Of a stretch of 42,468 nt of DNA, positions 9,027 to 18,169 are shown one piece after another. Below the pieces are notes generated by a model, which saw nothing but the letters and a program-made list of their open reading frames with translations, ran no database searches and was not told the origin of the DNA. How positions within the stretch are numbered: position 1 is the first letter of the stretch; each line of letters starts with the position of its first letter. The DNA is taken from the NCBI RefSeq assembly GCF_016428975.1, contig NZ_JAELTT010000035.1, positions 1 through 42,468 on the forward strand, in the 5' to 3' direction. A program made the translations under genes and the position numbers. The DNA comes from Dyella sp. ASV21 (GTDB taxonomy: Bacteria > Pseudomonadota > Gammaproteobacteria > Xanthomonadales > Rhodanobacteraceae).

Positions 9027-9066
9027 GCCATCACCTCAAACGCGTGATGGCTGACCCGTCTTTATA
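9027..9066 (-). promoter_or_regulatory. Promoter box and leader hairpin of the LtaS-like gene
   Basis: On the minus strand TATAAA (9066-9061) is a good -10 candidate. TTGCGC lies upstream at a long 19-base spacing, so the -35 is weak. Just downstream GCCATCAC and GTGATGGC (9027-9034 and 9044-9051) form an 8-bp hairpin within the predicted leader of about 54 bases. Confidence 0.35.
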
Positions 9067-9160
9067 CACGGCTGGGATGGACCGGGCGCAAACCGCGCCG
9101 GCGTGACAGGGCATTCTAGCCGGCCATTCGCCGACACGGAGGATCGGCGCGCCCCAGGTT

Positions 9161-10390
9161 TCAGGTGAAGGACTGTCGCACTGCAGCGATGGCTGCTACC
9201 CGTGCGGCGGCCAGTGCCTCGCCGATGGCGGGGCCTTGCAGGCCTTGGGCCACGTAAGGCTCGGCATGGACGGCCGCCGCCGCTTGCTGCGCTTGCAGCA
9301 GATAGGCGGCCTGGGGATAGTCGTCATCTGCGTGGCCCAGGCGACCGCGTTTGTCTGCTTCGCAGGCGGCAAGGAACACCTGCAAACGCTCGGGGCGACG
9401 CAGGGCATCCAGTGACGACAGCAAGCGCAGCACGGTGGCGGGTTTGAGTTCGAAGGCGCGGTGTGCGTTGAGGTGCTCGCGGCACACCTGCTCGGCCAGC
9501 GCCGCAAATTCCGTGGGTACTTTCAGGCGTGCGGCCAGGGTGCGCAGTGGCGCCACGCCGGCGTGCTCGTGGCCGACATGGCGAGGCAGCACATCGGACG
9601 GGGTCAACGCCTTGCCGAGGTCATGGGTGAGCGCGCAGAAACCCACCAGGTCATTGCCTGGGGCCAGGCGCGCGGCCATGTCCAGCACCATTTCCACATG
9701 CACGCCGGTGTCGACTTCGGGATGGAACTCCGCGCGCTGCGGCACGCCGTACAGCGCGTCGATCTCGGGGAACAGCACCGCCAGCGCGGCCGATTCACGC
9801 AGCACGCGCAAAAATGCGGATGGCTGCGCCTCGCCCAGCGCCTTGCGGGTTTCTTGCCATACGCGCTCGGGCACCAGGTGATCCACTTCGCCAGCGCGCA
9901 CCATCTGCTGCATCAACGTCATGGTTTCCGGCGCCACACGAAAACCCAGTGGGGCGAAGCGCGCGGCGAAGCGGGCCACGCGCAGAAGTCGCACGGGATC
10001 TTCCACAAAGGCGGGCGATACATGGCGGAGCAAGCGTTGGTCGAGATCGCGTGCGCCATCGAATGGATCGACCAGGCTGCCGTCGTCCGCTTCCGCCATC
10101 GCATTGATGGTGAGGTCGCGTCGCGCCAGATCCTGCTCCAGGGTCACGGAAGGATCGGCGTGAAAGGCGAAGCCGTGATAGCCATGTCCGGTTTTGCGCT
10201 CTGTACGCGCCAGCGCGTATTCCTCCGCGGTATCCGGATGCAGAAATACCGGGAAATCCTTGCCTACCGGGCGATAGCCTTGGGCGAGCAGGTCTTCGGG
10301 GCGCGCACCGACCACGACGTGATCGTGGTCGGTGACCGCGCGGCCGAGCAGTTTGTCGCGGACGGCACCGCCGACGAGATAGATACGCAT
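9161..10390 (-). CDS. cca: Multifunctional CCA-adding tRNA nucleotidyltransferase
   Basis: Adds or repairs the 3' CCA of tRNA. The 409-residue length fits the bacterial enzyme with HD domain (E. coli 412). Seen: [12 protein letters not shown], the catalytic DHDHVVVG Asp pair, [26 protein letters not shown], and HD-domain elements HVEMVLDMA and [12 protein letters not shown], which give phosphohydrolase activity in this subclass. The start MRIYLVGG at 10390 matches the family; a longer reading to 10615 runs into the epimerase gene. Third gene of a minus-strand operon after slt and the epimerase, with a 35-base gap. Confidence 0.95.
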   Translation of the reverse strand: MRIYLVGGAVRDKLLGRAVTDHDHVVVGARPEDLLAQGYRPVGKDFPVFLHPDTAEEYALARTERKTGHGYHGFAFHADPSVTLEQDLARRDLTINAMAEADDGSLVDPFDGARDLDQRLLRHVSPAFVEDPVRLLRVARFAARFAPLGFRVAPETMTLMQQMVRAGEVDHLVPERVWQETRKALGEAQPSAFLRVLRESAALAVLFPEIDALYGVPQRAEFHPEVDTGVHVEMVLDMAARLAPGNDLVGFCALTHDLGKALTPSDVLPRHVGHEHAGVAPLRTLAARLKVPTEFAALAEQVCREHLNAHRAFELKPATVLRLLSSLDALRRPERLQVFLAACEADKRGRLGHADDDYPQAAYLLQAQQAAAAVHAEPYVAQGLQGPAIGEALAAARVAAIAAVRQSFT

Positions 10391-10425
10391 GTGGCGATTC
10401 TGCCACGAAGGGCGGCGCGTCCCGT

Positions 10426-11373
10426 TTATCGATAGACCATGGCGCGCGCCGCAGCCAGTCGTCGTTGCCGCGACGGCGTGCCCAGCAGCAGCGGCAGCCA
10501 TGCGGTGAGCGGCTGCGGCGTGATGCCCAGCGCGGCATAGCCGTCCTGCTTGCCCACGGAGTCGGTGCGTAGCGTACGGAAGTTGTCCAGCGAGAACGGT
10601 TTGCCGGGTAGCCATTGGGCTACCTGGGCCTGCAGGCGTCCAAGGCCATCGGGTAGCGGCAGGATGGGTGTGCGCAGGCCCAGCGTATCGCGGATCGCGT
10701 GCACGATCTGGCCGAGCGTCAGCACCTCCGGCCCGTAGAGTTCGAGGCTGCGATCCATGCCCAGTTTGTCATCGCCCACGCAGCGAGCGATGGCCTCGGC
10801 GACGTCGCCGGCCCACGTAGGGGCCAGGCGCGAGGAGGCGCGCGCCAGCGGCAACACGGGCAGTTGGCGCAGCAGTTGAGCGAAGCGGCTCACCAGGCCA
10901 TCGCCCACGCCGAACATCACGCTGGGCTGGTAGATGGTCCAGTCCAGCGAGGAGTTGCGCACATGGGCTTCGGCTTCGCCTTTGCTCTTGAGGTACTGCG
11001 ACAAGCCCTGGCCGGCCTTGAGTGCGCTCATGTGGTGCAGGCGCGTTACCTGTGCCGCCTGGCACGCGCCGATGACGCGCTGCGCGAGTTCCACATGGGC
11101 GCGTTGAAAGCTGTGCCGCCCCTGCGGATTGAGGATGCCCACGAGGTTGATGACCGCATCGGCGCCTTCGAACTGGCGGCGCAGTGCATTGCCGTCATAC
11201 ACGTCCACGCTGCGGGTGCGCACGGTAGGCAGCACGCTCAGCGCGCGCTGCAACTCGCGGTTGCGTGACAGCAGCAGGATGCGATGGCCGTCGGCGGCGA
11301 GTCGCGGAATCAGGTGCGCGCCCACGAAGCCGCTGCCGCCCAATACCACCAATTGTTGTGCCTTGCGAATCAC
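10426..11373 (-). CDS. NAD(P)-binding epimerase, NDUFA9-like
   Basis: A 315-residue atypical extended [18 protein letters not shown] is the dinucleotide-binding loop. SRNREL follows the second strand, INLVGIL lines the cofactor, and [13 protein letters not shown] replaces the classical YxxxK with a serine-containing variant seen in complex I-like members. The mitochondrial counterpart NDUFA9 is a structural complex I subunit; bacterial relatives have been linked to quinone or envelope metabolism without clear proof. The start is a GTG at 11373 with GGAG about 6 bases upstream. It lies 13 bases after slt. Confidence 0.82.
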   Translation of the reverse strand: MIRKAQQLVVLGGSGFVGAHLIPRLAADGHRILLLSRNRELQRALSVLPTVRTRSVDVYDGNALRRQFEGADAVINLVGILNPQGRHSFQRAHVELAQRVIGACQAAQVTRLHHMSALKAGQGLSQYLKSKGEAEAHVRNSSLDWTIYQPSVMFGVGDGLVSRFAQLLRQLPVLPLARASSRLAPTWAGDVAEAIARCVGDDKLGMDRSLELYGPEVLTLGQIVHAIRDTLGLRTPILPLPDGLGRLQAQVAQWLPGKPFSLDNFRTLRTDSVGKQDGYAALGITPQPLTAWLPLLLGTPSRQRRLAAARAMVYR

Positions 11374-11386
11374 CGGGAGCTCCGTT

Positions 11387-13456
11387 TCAACGTGGACCGT
11401 TCGAGGTCGATGCCGGCGGAGCCATGCTGCTGGCTGGGGCGGCGGTGGGTGCTTCCGTTGGCGCCGGAGCGGTGGCGGTGCAAGTGACCAGCTTACGCTG
11501 ACTGTTGCCGTCGGGCAGGCGATAAGTCTGCCCGATCGGCGTGAACCGTTCGGACATGGTCACCGCATTGCCGTGCTGGCGCCAGTCGTAGATCACGGCA
11601 AAGGACATCACGCGCGCCACGTACTCGCGCGTTTCCTTGTACGGGATGGTGGCGACGAACAGATCCGGCGGCAGCGTGCCGCGTGCCTCCAGCCACTGGT
11701 CCACTTTGCCCGGCCCAGCATTGTAGGCCGCGCTCGCCAGCCAGGGCGCACCGTTGAAGCGACCGGCCATCTGCGCGAGATAGCGCGTGCCCAGCACGAT
11801 ATTGGTGACCGGGTCGTACAGCGTGTCGCCGCCGCCCCAGGCGATGCCATTGCGCTTGGCGACCAGCACGGCAGTGGAGGGCAGGAGCTGCATCAGGCCG
11901 CGCGCGTCGGCACCGGAGCGTGCATCGCTCATCCACGCGCTTTCGGCGCGCAGGATGGCGTAAGCCCAGGAAGGATCAATGCCGGCCTGCTCGGCCTGCG
12001 TCACCAGGCCATCCTGGGTGACCAGCGGGAAGCGGTGCTCGTAGTAGCGCAACCCATCGCCACTGTTCAAGGTGAACACGGCGCGGTCGTACCAGCCGCG
12101 GCGATAGGCCAGGTCCACCGCTTGGCGCAGCGTATCCATATCGGCGCCGTCCAGGGCCGCGCTCCACTCGCGTCGTGCCAGCTTGGGCAGATCCACCGCG
12201 AACAGCTCAAACGCGCGCTGCAGGCCGCGATTGGCCAGCAGCGCCTGTTGGCGCTGCGCATCGGTGGTGAGTTGCAGCGGACAGATGCCGTAGGGCGCGT
12301 TGAGCTTGTCGGCAGCCAGGAAGCCGAAGAAGGTCGACTCCTGCGCCAACGGCGCGAGCACGTGCTGGGCGTCGCTGTCGCGGCCCAGGGCGGTGAGCGC
12401 GCGCGCACGGAACCAGCGCCACTCACCGTCCTGCTGTTGGGTGGGCGGCATGGCGTCGATGGCGGCGAGCACGGCTTTCCAATCCTGCAGTGCCAGTGCG
12501 GCGCGCACGCGCCATTCGCGGCTCACGTCGGTTTGTGCCGAGGCGGGCAGGGCGACCAGTCGCGCGATCGCGCTGTCGTCGTAGTCGGTGGCGTGGAACA
12601 GGGCCAGCGCGTACAGCACGCGATTGCGCTGCTCCGGGGTGAAGCTGAAGCGGCCCTGCAGTTTCTGCCAGGCAATATCGGCGGTGACCGACTGGCGGCG
12701 CGCCAGGCGTTCCAGCGCCAGCATCGCCGCCTGGCGGTCGCGTGGCGTATCGGGCCACTGCGCAGCGGTAGTGGTGGCGGTGCCTGGGTCGCGCAGCGCC
12801 GTGGCGATATGCTGGGCCGAGCTAGCCTGGTCAGCCGGCAGCCACGCGGCCAGCGCGGCCACGGTGCCGGGCTGGTTGGCATCCGCGGCGGTGTCGATGC
12901 GGTCCCACAGGCGTTGTGGCGTGAGCAGGCCCTGGTCGTGCGCGGCGCTCAGCACGGGATCGCAGGCATTGGGCAGTTTGGGCTTGGCCCATAGCGCGGC
13001 AAGATCGCGGTTGAAGTCCAGCGTGGCGCCGCGTGCCATTTGCGCCTGCAACGCATTGCAACTCAGCGCGTCGCCCAGCCCGGGCTGGTACATCCCCAGG
13101 AAATTGTCCCAATCCTGGCGGCGGGCCAGTTCGGTGAGAAAGTCGCGGCGCAGGTCGTTGGCGGGGATCAGCCCGGCATTGCGCTTGAGGTAATCCTCCA
13201 CACGGGCGCGGTCGATCTGGCGGATGTCCTGGGTGAGCGCGGCGGCTTCCAGGTAGGGATACAACGGATAGTCCTGCAGCCCGCTGGCAAGGCTGCGCCA
13301 GCCATCGCCACCTTGCTGGGCGGCGGCATAGGCCTGTTTGAAGGCGCTGCGCTGCGCCTGGCTGGGTTCGGCAGCGCTGGCGGCTCCGGCCAGGCAGAGG
13401 CCGGCCATTACGATGAGCAAGCGTCGGGCGAAGCGCCGCGGTGCGTGCAGGGACAT
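11387..13456 (-). CDS. slt: Soluble lytic murein transglycosylase (Slt70-like)
   Basis: A periplasmic exo-lytic transglycosylase that cleaves peptidoglycan glycan strands to 1,6-anhydromuropeptides. The 689 residues comprise a signal peptide (to AASAA, about 29), a long alpha-helical superhelix (about 35-460) and a C-terminal lysozyme-like domain. That domain holds AILRAESAWMSDARSGADA with the catalytic Glu, GLMQLLPSTA, NIVLGTRYLAQM and AAYNAGPGKV. The tail is Ala/Pro/Thr-rich. The ATG at 13456 has AAGGAG about 5 bases upstream. It heads the slt-epimerase-cca operon. Confidence 0.93.
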   Translation of the reverse strand: MSLHAPRRFARRLLIVMAGLCLAGAASAAEPSQAQRSAFKQAYAAAQQGGDGWRSLASGLQDYPLYPYLEAAALTQDIRQIDRARVEDYLKRNAGLIPANDLRRDFLTELARRQDWDNFLGMYQPGLGDALSCNALQAQMARGATLDFNRDLAALWAKPKLPNACDPVLSAAHDQGLLTPQRLWDRIDTAADANQPGTVAALAAWLPADQASSAQHIATALRDPGTATTTAAQWPDTPRDRQAAMLALERLARRQSVTADIAWQKLQGRFSFTPEQRNRVLYALALFHATDYDDSAIARLVALPASAQTDVSREWRVRAALALQDWKAVLAAIDAMPPTQQQDGEWRWFRARALTALGRDSDAQHVLAPLAQESTFFGFLAADKLNAPYGICPLQLTTDAQRQQALLANRGLQRAFELFAVDLPKLARREWSAALDGADMDTLRQAVDLAYRRGWYDRAVFTLNSGDGLRYYEHRFPLVTQDGLVTQAEQAGIDPSWAYAILRAESAWMSDARSGADARGLMQLLPSTAVLVAKRNGIAWGGGDTLYDPVTNIVLGTRYLAQMAGRFNGAPWLASAAYNAGPGKVDQWLEARGTLPPDLFVATIPYKETREYVARVMSFAVIYDWRQHGNAVTMSERFTPIGQTYRLPDGNSQRKLVTCTATAPAPTEAPTAAPASSMAPPASTSNGPR

Positions 13457-13640
13457 GACTACTCCTTATCTCGTTCCCGCCGCAGTGTACTTCGCGGACT
13501 CCGCGGGGACGGCGGCGCGCTGCATGGGGCCGACCAGCATGGCCAACGACCGCTGAGCGTGGCGTGAAACGGCATGAGCGGGGCGGCCTGATAGAATCCA
13601 CGCTCCCGACGCGCCGGGTGTGGCGCATCCCAGGAAGCGC

Positions 13641-15260
13641 ATGTCGCCATCGTTCTCGCCATCGTCCCGCGTTGCCCCGCTCGCGTGGTTCATTCTTGTG
13701 GTTGCCGCGCTGTCCGGCGCTTACTGGTGGTGGCAAATCGGCCGGCCGGTGTCCTTGCCCGATACGCCCACGGCGCATATCGCCTGCGTTTCTTACGCAC
13801 CGTTCCGCAAGCCTGGCGAGACACCGCTCAACCCGCGTGCCTACGTCAGCCCCGAGCGCATCGACGCCGACCTGCGCGCGCTGTCCGAGCGCTTCGATTG
13901 CGTGCGTACCTATTCGCAGGGCTTTGGCCTGAGCGCGGTGCCGGAGATCGCCCAGCGCTACGGCATGAAGGTGCTGATGGGTGTGTGGATCGGCCGCGAC
14001 CCGGTGGCCAACGAGCACGAGCTGCAGATGGGTATCGCTACCGCCAGGGCGCATCCGGAAGTACTGCGCGGCGTGATCGTGGGCAACGAGGTGCTGTTGC
14101 GTGGCGAGCAGTCGCCCAAGGCCCTGGCCGCTTACGTCAACGAAATGCGCGAGGCCATTCGCGACACGCATGTGCCGGTGACCTATGCCGATGTGTGGGA
14201 GTTCTGGCTGCGCTATCCGCAGATGCTGGATGCGGTGGACTACATCACCATCCATATCCTGCCGTATTGGGAGGACGCGCCGGTGGAGCCCAAGGACGCG
14301 TTGCAGCACGTGGCCCAGGTGTATGCGCGGGTGAAGGCGGCTTACCCCGGCCGGGCCGTGATGATTGGCGAAACCGGCTGGCCCAGCCACGGTAAGCAGC
14401 GCCGTGGTGCGGCGGCCAGCCTGGTCAACGAGGCGCGCTACCTGCGCGATTTCCTCCGTTACGCCGGCAACGTGGACATGCCCTACAACGTGATCGAAGC
14501 CTTCGATCAGCCGTGGAAGCGCGAGCAGGAAGGCACGGTGGGTGGCTACTGGGGCATCTTCGACGTGAACGCGCGACCCAAGTTCTCCATGCAGGGACCG
14601 GTGGTGGAGGAGTCGCGCTGGCTCGATGGCTGGTGGGCGGGTGCCGCGGGCGCACTGCTGTTCGTGCTGGCCTCGCTCTGGCGTGCCGAGTGGCGCGGTG
14701 TTCGTGGCCGCATGGCGCTGGCCCTGGCGGGCCTGGCCAGCGGCACCGCCTTGGCCTGGCAGTTCCGTCAGATGTGGTACGCCTGCCGCGACCAAGGGGA
14801 ATGGCTGATCTCCGGCGCCCTGTGCCTGGTGGCCCTGGGCACCGCGTTGGCGCTGGCTCGCTGGGTCGCGGCTCGTCTGGCAGGCGCGCCCATCACCCGT
14901 GGACCGGATCGCCAGCTGCGCTTCGCGTGGTTGTTCGGCCTGACCTTCTACGGCTTGCTGTTGGTGTTCGATGGCCGTTACCGCGATTTCCCGCTGGGCC
15001 TGTTCTGGTTGCCTGCGCTGGGCTATCTATTGGCCGCTCTGCTGGACAGCCGTCACGCCGAGATGCCGGCCGTGGAAGAACGCTTCATGGCCTGTGTCAT
15101 GCCGCTGCTGGGCGCCATCGTGGTGGCGCAGGACGTAGGCGAGAGCCCGCCCGCCTGGCTATGGCTGGCGGTGAACCTGACCTTGAGCACCGCGGTATTC
15201 ATCCCCTGGCGTCGCGCCGGCCGATTGCAGTCGCACCAGGCGCAGGCAGCCCACCAATAA
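13641..15260 (+). CDS. Membrane-anchored GH17 family beta-1,3-glucanase-like protein
   Basis: 539 residues: a single N-terminal membrane anchor (about 15-32), a GH17-type barrel (about 45-320), then about seven hydrophobic segments to the C-terminus. The two catalytic Glu are visible in VGNEVLLRGE (acid/base) and IGETGWPSHG (nucleophile). GH17 enzymes hydrolyse or transfer beta-1,3-glucans; bacterial membrane forms often help make cyclic or branched glucans beside a GT2 synthase. No glycosyltransferase is adjacent here. ATG 13641 is chosen, with AGGA 6 bases upstream, rather than GTG 13620. The last 102 bases overlap the convergent small gene. Confidence 0.8.
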   Translation: MSPSFSPSSRVAPLAWFILVVAALSGAYWWWQIGRPVSLPDTPTAHIACVSYAPFRKPGETPLNPRAYVSPERIDADLRALSERFDCVRTYSQGFGLSAVPEIAQRYGMKVLMGVWIGRDPVANEHELQMGIATARAHPEVLRGVIVGNEVLLRGEQSPKALAAYVNEMREAIRDTHVPVTYADVWEFWLRYPQMLDAVDYITIHILPYWEDAPVEPKDALQHVAQVYARVKAAYPGRAVMIGETGWPSHGKQRRGAAASLVNEARYLRDFLRYAGNVDMPYNVIEAFDQPWKREQEGTVGGYWGIFDVNARPKFSMQGPVVEESRWLDGWWAGAAGALLFVLASLWRAEWRGVRGRMALALAGLASGTALAWQFRQMWYACRDQGEWLISGALCLVALGTALALARWVAARLAGAPITRGPDRQLRFAWLFGLTFYGLLLVFDGRYRDFPLGLFWLPALGYLLAALLDSRHAEMPAVEERFMACVMPLLGAIVVAQDVGESPPAWLWLAVNLTLSTAVFIPWRRAGRLQSHQAQAAHQ

Positions 15261-15593
15261 CGCCAGCGCGCCCGGCACAAAGCAATACAGCACCACGGCG
15301 ATCAGCCCGGTGCTGGCGGCCAGCCAGGCCAGCGGCAGTTTCTTCCAGGCAATGGCCGCGGCGGTGGCGGCCAGCGCGACCCAGCCGAACACGCCGATGG
15401 CCCAGCCGAAGATGTTGCCGGTGATAAAACCGAGCACGGTCAGGTGCCGCAGCTCGCAAGGCAGCGCATGCGCGGTCTCGCATAGCCGCGCCACCTCGGC
15501 CGATTCCACCAGGCGATAGCGCAGCAGGCAGGCTAAGGCGCCAAGAGCGAGCATCAACAACCAGGGCAGGACGAGAGTGAGCGTGCGCTTCAT
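15159..15593 (-). CDS. Small membrane protein of unknown function
   Basis: A 144-residue protein with hydrophobic stretches at about 5-25, 50-85 and 90-112 (LALGALACLLRYRL, TGNIFGWAIGVFGWVALAAT, LIAVVLYCFVPGALALLVG). Between the first two lies CETAHALPCELRHL, two Cys nine residues apart that could face the periplasm. Its ATG overlaps the stop of the upstream EEP gene (ATGA), implying translational coupling. Its final 34 codons overlap the GH17 gene on the other strand, so the true end is less certain. I do not recognise a function. Confidence 0.6.
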   Translation of the reverse strand: MKRTLTLVLPWLLMLALGALACLLRYRLVESAEVARLCETAHALPCELRHLTVLGFITGNIFGWAIGVFGWVALAATAAAIAWKKLPLAWLAASTGLIAVVLYCFVPGALALLVGCLRLVRLQSAGATPGDEYRGAQGQVHRQP

Positions 15594-16399
15594 CGGCGGA
15601 GTCGGTGGGGGCGGGGGGCAAGATGCCCAGGCAGCCGGATTTCGGCGGCCAGTGGCAGGTGATCGGAGAAGGCTTGAGGCAGCGCCCACACTTTGTCGAG
15701 CTGGATCGATTCGGACGTAAGGATGTGATCCAGCGCCCGGCGTGGTTTCCAGCTGGGAAAGGTGGGCGTGGTGTGCGGCGGCGGCACCAGGCTGCATCGG
15801 GCGAACAGGTGGCGCATTTCGTTGCTGCGCACCTCGGTGTTGAGGTCGCCCATCAATACCGCGTGGGGGTAGTCCTGCAGCACTTCGGCGATAAAGCCCA
15901 GCTGCTTGGCACGCGCGGGAGCGCTCAGGGAGAGGTGGGCGATCATCACCGCCAGCGCGTCGTTACCTTCGCCAAAGCGGGCCAGCAGGGCACCGCGGCC
16001 GGGAATGCGGCTGGGTAGCGGGTAATCCAGCACGCTCTTGGGCTCCAGGCGGCTGATCAGCCCATTGGCCGAATGGGCCAGTCGCGCCATGGCCCGGTTG
16101 GGCTGGTGGCTCCAGAACGGCATGCCCGCCGCTTCGGCCAGATAGCGGGTCTGATTGAGGAAGCCCGAGCGCAGGCTGCCGGCATCGGCCTCCTGCAGGC
16201 CGATCACGTCGAACTGTGGCAGCACTTCGGCCAGCCGATCCAGGTTATCCAGCTTGCTGCGGCCCGGCAGCATGGCATTGAGGCTGCGCGTGAGGTATTC
16301 GCTGTAACGCTGCACGCTGGCGCCGGCCAGGATGTTGCAGCTGAGCAGGCGCAGGCGGCGCTCAGGGGCGGCGGGAGGCGGGGCGGGGGCGCGATTCAT
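15590..16399 (-). CDS. Endonuclease/exonuclease/phosphatase (EEP) family protein
   Basis: A 269-residue metal-dependent phosphodiesterase-fold protein. The EEP motifs appear in order: LLSCNIL, IGLQEAD (metal Glu), MIAHLSL, LMGDLNTEV (Asp/Asn), RRALDHILTS and FSDHLPLAAE (catalytic His). The substrate may be nucleic acid, phosphoinositide-like or sphingomyelin-like; sequence alone does not decide. There is no signal peptide, only a Pro/Ala-rich N-terminus. It is translationally coupled to the small membrane protein downstream. Confidence 0.85.
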   Translation of the reverse strand: MNRAPAPPPAAPERRLRLLSCNILAGASVQRYSEYLTRSLNAMLPGRSKLDNLDRLAEVLPQFDVIGLQEADAGSLRSGFLNQTRYLAEAAGMPFWSHQPNRAMARLAHSANGLISRLEPKSVLDYPLPSRIPGRGALLARFGEGNDALAVMIAHLSLSAPARAKQLGFIAEVLQDYPHAVLMGDLNTEVRSNEMRHLFARCSLVPPPHTTPTFPSWKPRRALDHILTSESIQLDKVWALPQAFSDHLPLAAEIRLPGHLAPRPHRLRR

Positions 16400-16427
16400 C
16401 GGGCGGGCAGGTTAGTCGCAATAGGGT

Positions 16428-16452
16428 GGCCGCCGCCATCACGGCGGCGGCC
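16428..16452 (-). terminator. GC-rich hairpin after the second dsbA
   Basis: GGCCGCCGCC (16428-16437) pairs perfectly with GGCGGCGGCC (16443-16452) around a 5-base loop. It follows the dsbA stop on the minus strand and precedes the EEP gene. There is no T-run, so it is probably a partial terminator or a 3'-end stabiliser. Confidence 0.45.
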
Positions 16453-16517
16453 GGCCCGTAAGCATGCCCAGGCGGGTGTGAACGCGGGGGAAGTTCCTGC
16501 GCGTTCCCCAGGGCGGA

Positions 16518-17177
16518 TTACTTGCCGCCAGCCAGCTCGCGCTTGGCCAGCCACTGGGTCAGGGCGGACAGCTGCTCCAGCGTCTTCACGTTGGCGCTGC
16601 GGTACTTGCCGTCGACGATGATGGTCGGCGTGCCGTCCACCTGCCACTGCTTGACCAGCGCCATGTCGTGGCGGATCTGCGCGGTGACCTCCTCGGAGCT
16701 GGCGATGCGCATAAAGTCATCGCGCTTCACGCCGCGGCTGGCGTAGAAGTCGGCCAGTTCATCCAGGGTGGAGATGGGGTAGTGGTCGTCGAACTTGGCC
16801 TTGAACAGCGCCAGGTGGGTCTGTTCCAGCACGCCCAGCTTCTGGGCCGCGTAAAACGCACGGGCGTAAGGCACCCAATCGTCACTGAAAGCCGCCGGCA
16901 ACAGCTTGAGCGTTACGCCGGGCGGCAGCTGCTTGCGCAACTGGTCGGCGAGGGGGGCGAAGTGCGCGCAATGGATGCAGCCGTAGGAAAACACCTCGAC
17001 CACCTCCACTTTGCCTTCCTTGCCGAGGCGCTGGGCGGGGCCGGGGATGGTGACGTACTCGGTGCCTTCGGTGTAAGGCGCCGGCTGGTCACCCGAGCCG
17101 GCGGCGGTGCACGCGCTGGCCAGCACCAGGCTGGCGAGAAGCGCGATCACGCGCACGGTGGCAAAACGCTTGAACAT
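16518..17177 (-). CDS. DsbA-family thiol:disulfide interchange protein with CIHC active site
   Basis: A 219-residue periplasmic thioredoxin-fold oxidase that would introduce disulfides into exported proteins. The N-terminal signal ends near ASACTAAG; Cys23 might be lipidated, but the lipobox is poor. The active site is C67-I-H-C70, with Ile where classical DsbA has Pro (CPHC). The cis-Pro loop DGTPTIIVDGKY is intact. It is last in a cytochrome c4-DsbA-DsbA series, an arrangement I recall from Xylella and Xanthomonas. It lies 48 bases after its paralogue. Confidence 0.9.
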   Translation of the reverse strand: MFKRFATVRVIALLASLVLASACTAAGSGDQPAPYTEGTEYVTIPGPAQRLGKEGKVEVVEVFSYGCIHCAHFAPLADQLRKQLPPGVTLKLLPAAFSDDWVPYARAFYAAQKLGVLEQTHLALFKAKFDDHYPISTLDELADFYASRGVKRDDFMRIASSEEVTAQIRHDMALVKQWQVDGTPTIIVDGKYRSANVKTLEQLSALTQWLAKRELAGGK

Positions 17178-17225
17178 GGACAGCTACTCTTGGAGGGCGA
17201 TGAGGTGGGTATGGAGGAAGCGGGC

Positions 17226-18104
17226 TCAGTTGCCGGCCGCTTCCTTGGACACCAGCCACTTCGTAAGTTCCACCGCCTGCTCATTGCCGCCGGCCGAGCG
17301 CGGGGTGAGACGGTACTTGCCATCTACCACGATGGTCGGGGTTTCTTCCACGCCGTAGGCCTTGAGCAGGTCGTCCGAGCGCTTGACCTTGGTATTGATG
17401 GCGAAGGAGTTGGCGACGGCCAGGAACTCCTGCGGATTGGCGCCGAACTTGGCATAGACCTTGGACGCGTCTTCCAGCGTGGGAAGCGCCGAGACGGGCT
17501 TGAGGCCGGCGCCCTTCATGGCGGTCAGTTCCTGGGTCTTCCAAACGGCGTCGTACATCGCGTCATTGGCCTGGTCAGCCACGCCCAGCGCTTGCGCGGT
17601 GAGAAAGGCGCGCTGCAACATCGGCCAGTTTTCCTGGGGCATGAACGATGCCGGCAGGTAGGCCACCACGGCATTGGCGGGCAGCTCCTGCGCCAGCTTG
17701 TTCATGGTCGGGTGAAACTGGTTGCAGGCCGGGCAGCCATAGGAGAACACCTCGACCACTTCGATCTTGTCGGTATTGCTGACCTTGGACTGCGCAGGCT
17801 CCAGGCGCACGTAGTGCTTGCCTTCCACCCACTTGCCATTGTCCACGAAAGGCGTGGCCGGTGCGGCGGGTGCCGGGGTCGGGGCGGCGGCCTGTTGGCT
17901 GCTGCTGGCGGGGGCAGGCGTGGCGGGAGCCGTGCTGGCGGCTGCGGCCGGGGCGCTGGCCGTGGAGGCTGCCGAGGGTTGCGCGGCCGGGGCGGCGGTG
18001 GACGCCGGGGTGGGTTGCGGCGCCGTGTTGGCGCTATCGTTGTTATTGCTGCAGGCCGCTAGCACCAGCAGGGACGCACATAGGAACGACAGACGTTTAA
18101 GCAT
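17226..18104 (-). CDS. Lipoprotein DsbA-family oxidoreductase with CPAC active site
   Basis: A 292-residue periplasmic DsbA homologue tethered to a membrane. The lipobox LVLAAC gives acylated Cys18, and residues of about 24-85 form an Ala/Pro/Ser/Thr-rich flexible tether. The thioredoxin-fold domain has active site C124-P-A-C127 in FSYGCPACNQF and cis-Pro loop EETPTIVVDGKY. The long tether would let it reach partners such as apocytochromes or the DsbB equivalent. The ATG at 18104 has GAGG upstream; the earlier Met at 18128 would place that site inside the gene. It follows cytochrome c4. Confidence 0.9.
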   Translation of the reverse strand: MLKRLSFLCASLLVLAACSNNNDSANTAPQPTPASTAAPAAQPSAASTASAPAAAASTAPATPAPASSSQQAAAPTPAPAAPATPFVDNGKWVEGKHYVRLEPAQSKVSNTDKIEVVEVFSYGCPACNQFHPTMNKLAQELPANAVVAYLPASFMPQENWPMLQRAFLTAQALGVADQANDAMYDAVWKTQELTAMKGAGLKPVSALPTLEDASKVYAKFGANPQEFLAVANSFAINTKVKRSDDLLKAYGVEETPTIVVDGKYRLTPRSAGGNEQAVELTKWLVSKEAAGN

Positions 18105-18133
18105 GGAAAACCTCGACGGGAGCGGCATGAAGC

Positions 18134-18161
18134 CGACACGTCGGCCGGGGCCGGCGTGTCG
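18134..18161 (-). repeat. Intercistronic hairpin between cytochrome c4 and dsbA
   Basis: CGACACGTCGGCC pairs with GGCCGGCGTGTCG, allowing one G-U pair, about 12 bp with a tight loop. It lies in the 65-base gap of the transcript. No T-run follows, suggesting an mRNA stabiliser or processing stop rather than a full terminator. Confidence 0.45.
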
Positions 18162-18169
18162 TGAAGCGA

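Noticed and set aside
6961-9054. Long plus-strand open frame of about 697 codons
   Set aside because: Antisense to the LtaS-like gene, which has clear catalytic motifs, a ribosome site and membrane segments. The plus product is low-complexity, rich in Arg, Val and His.
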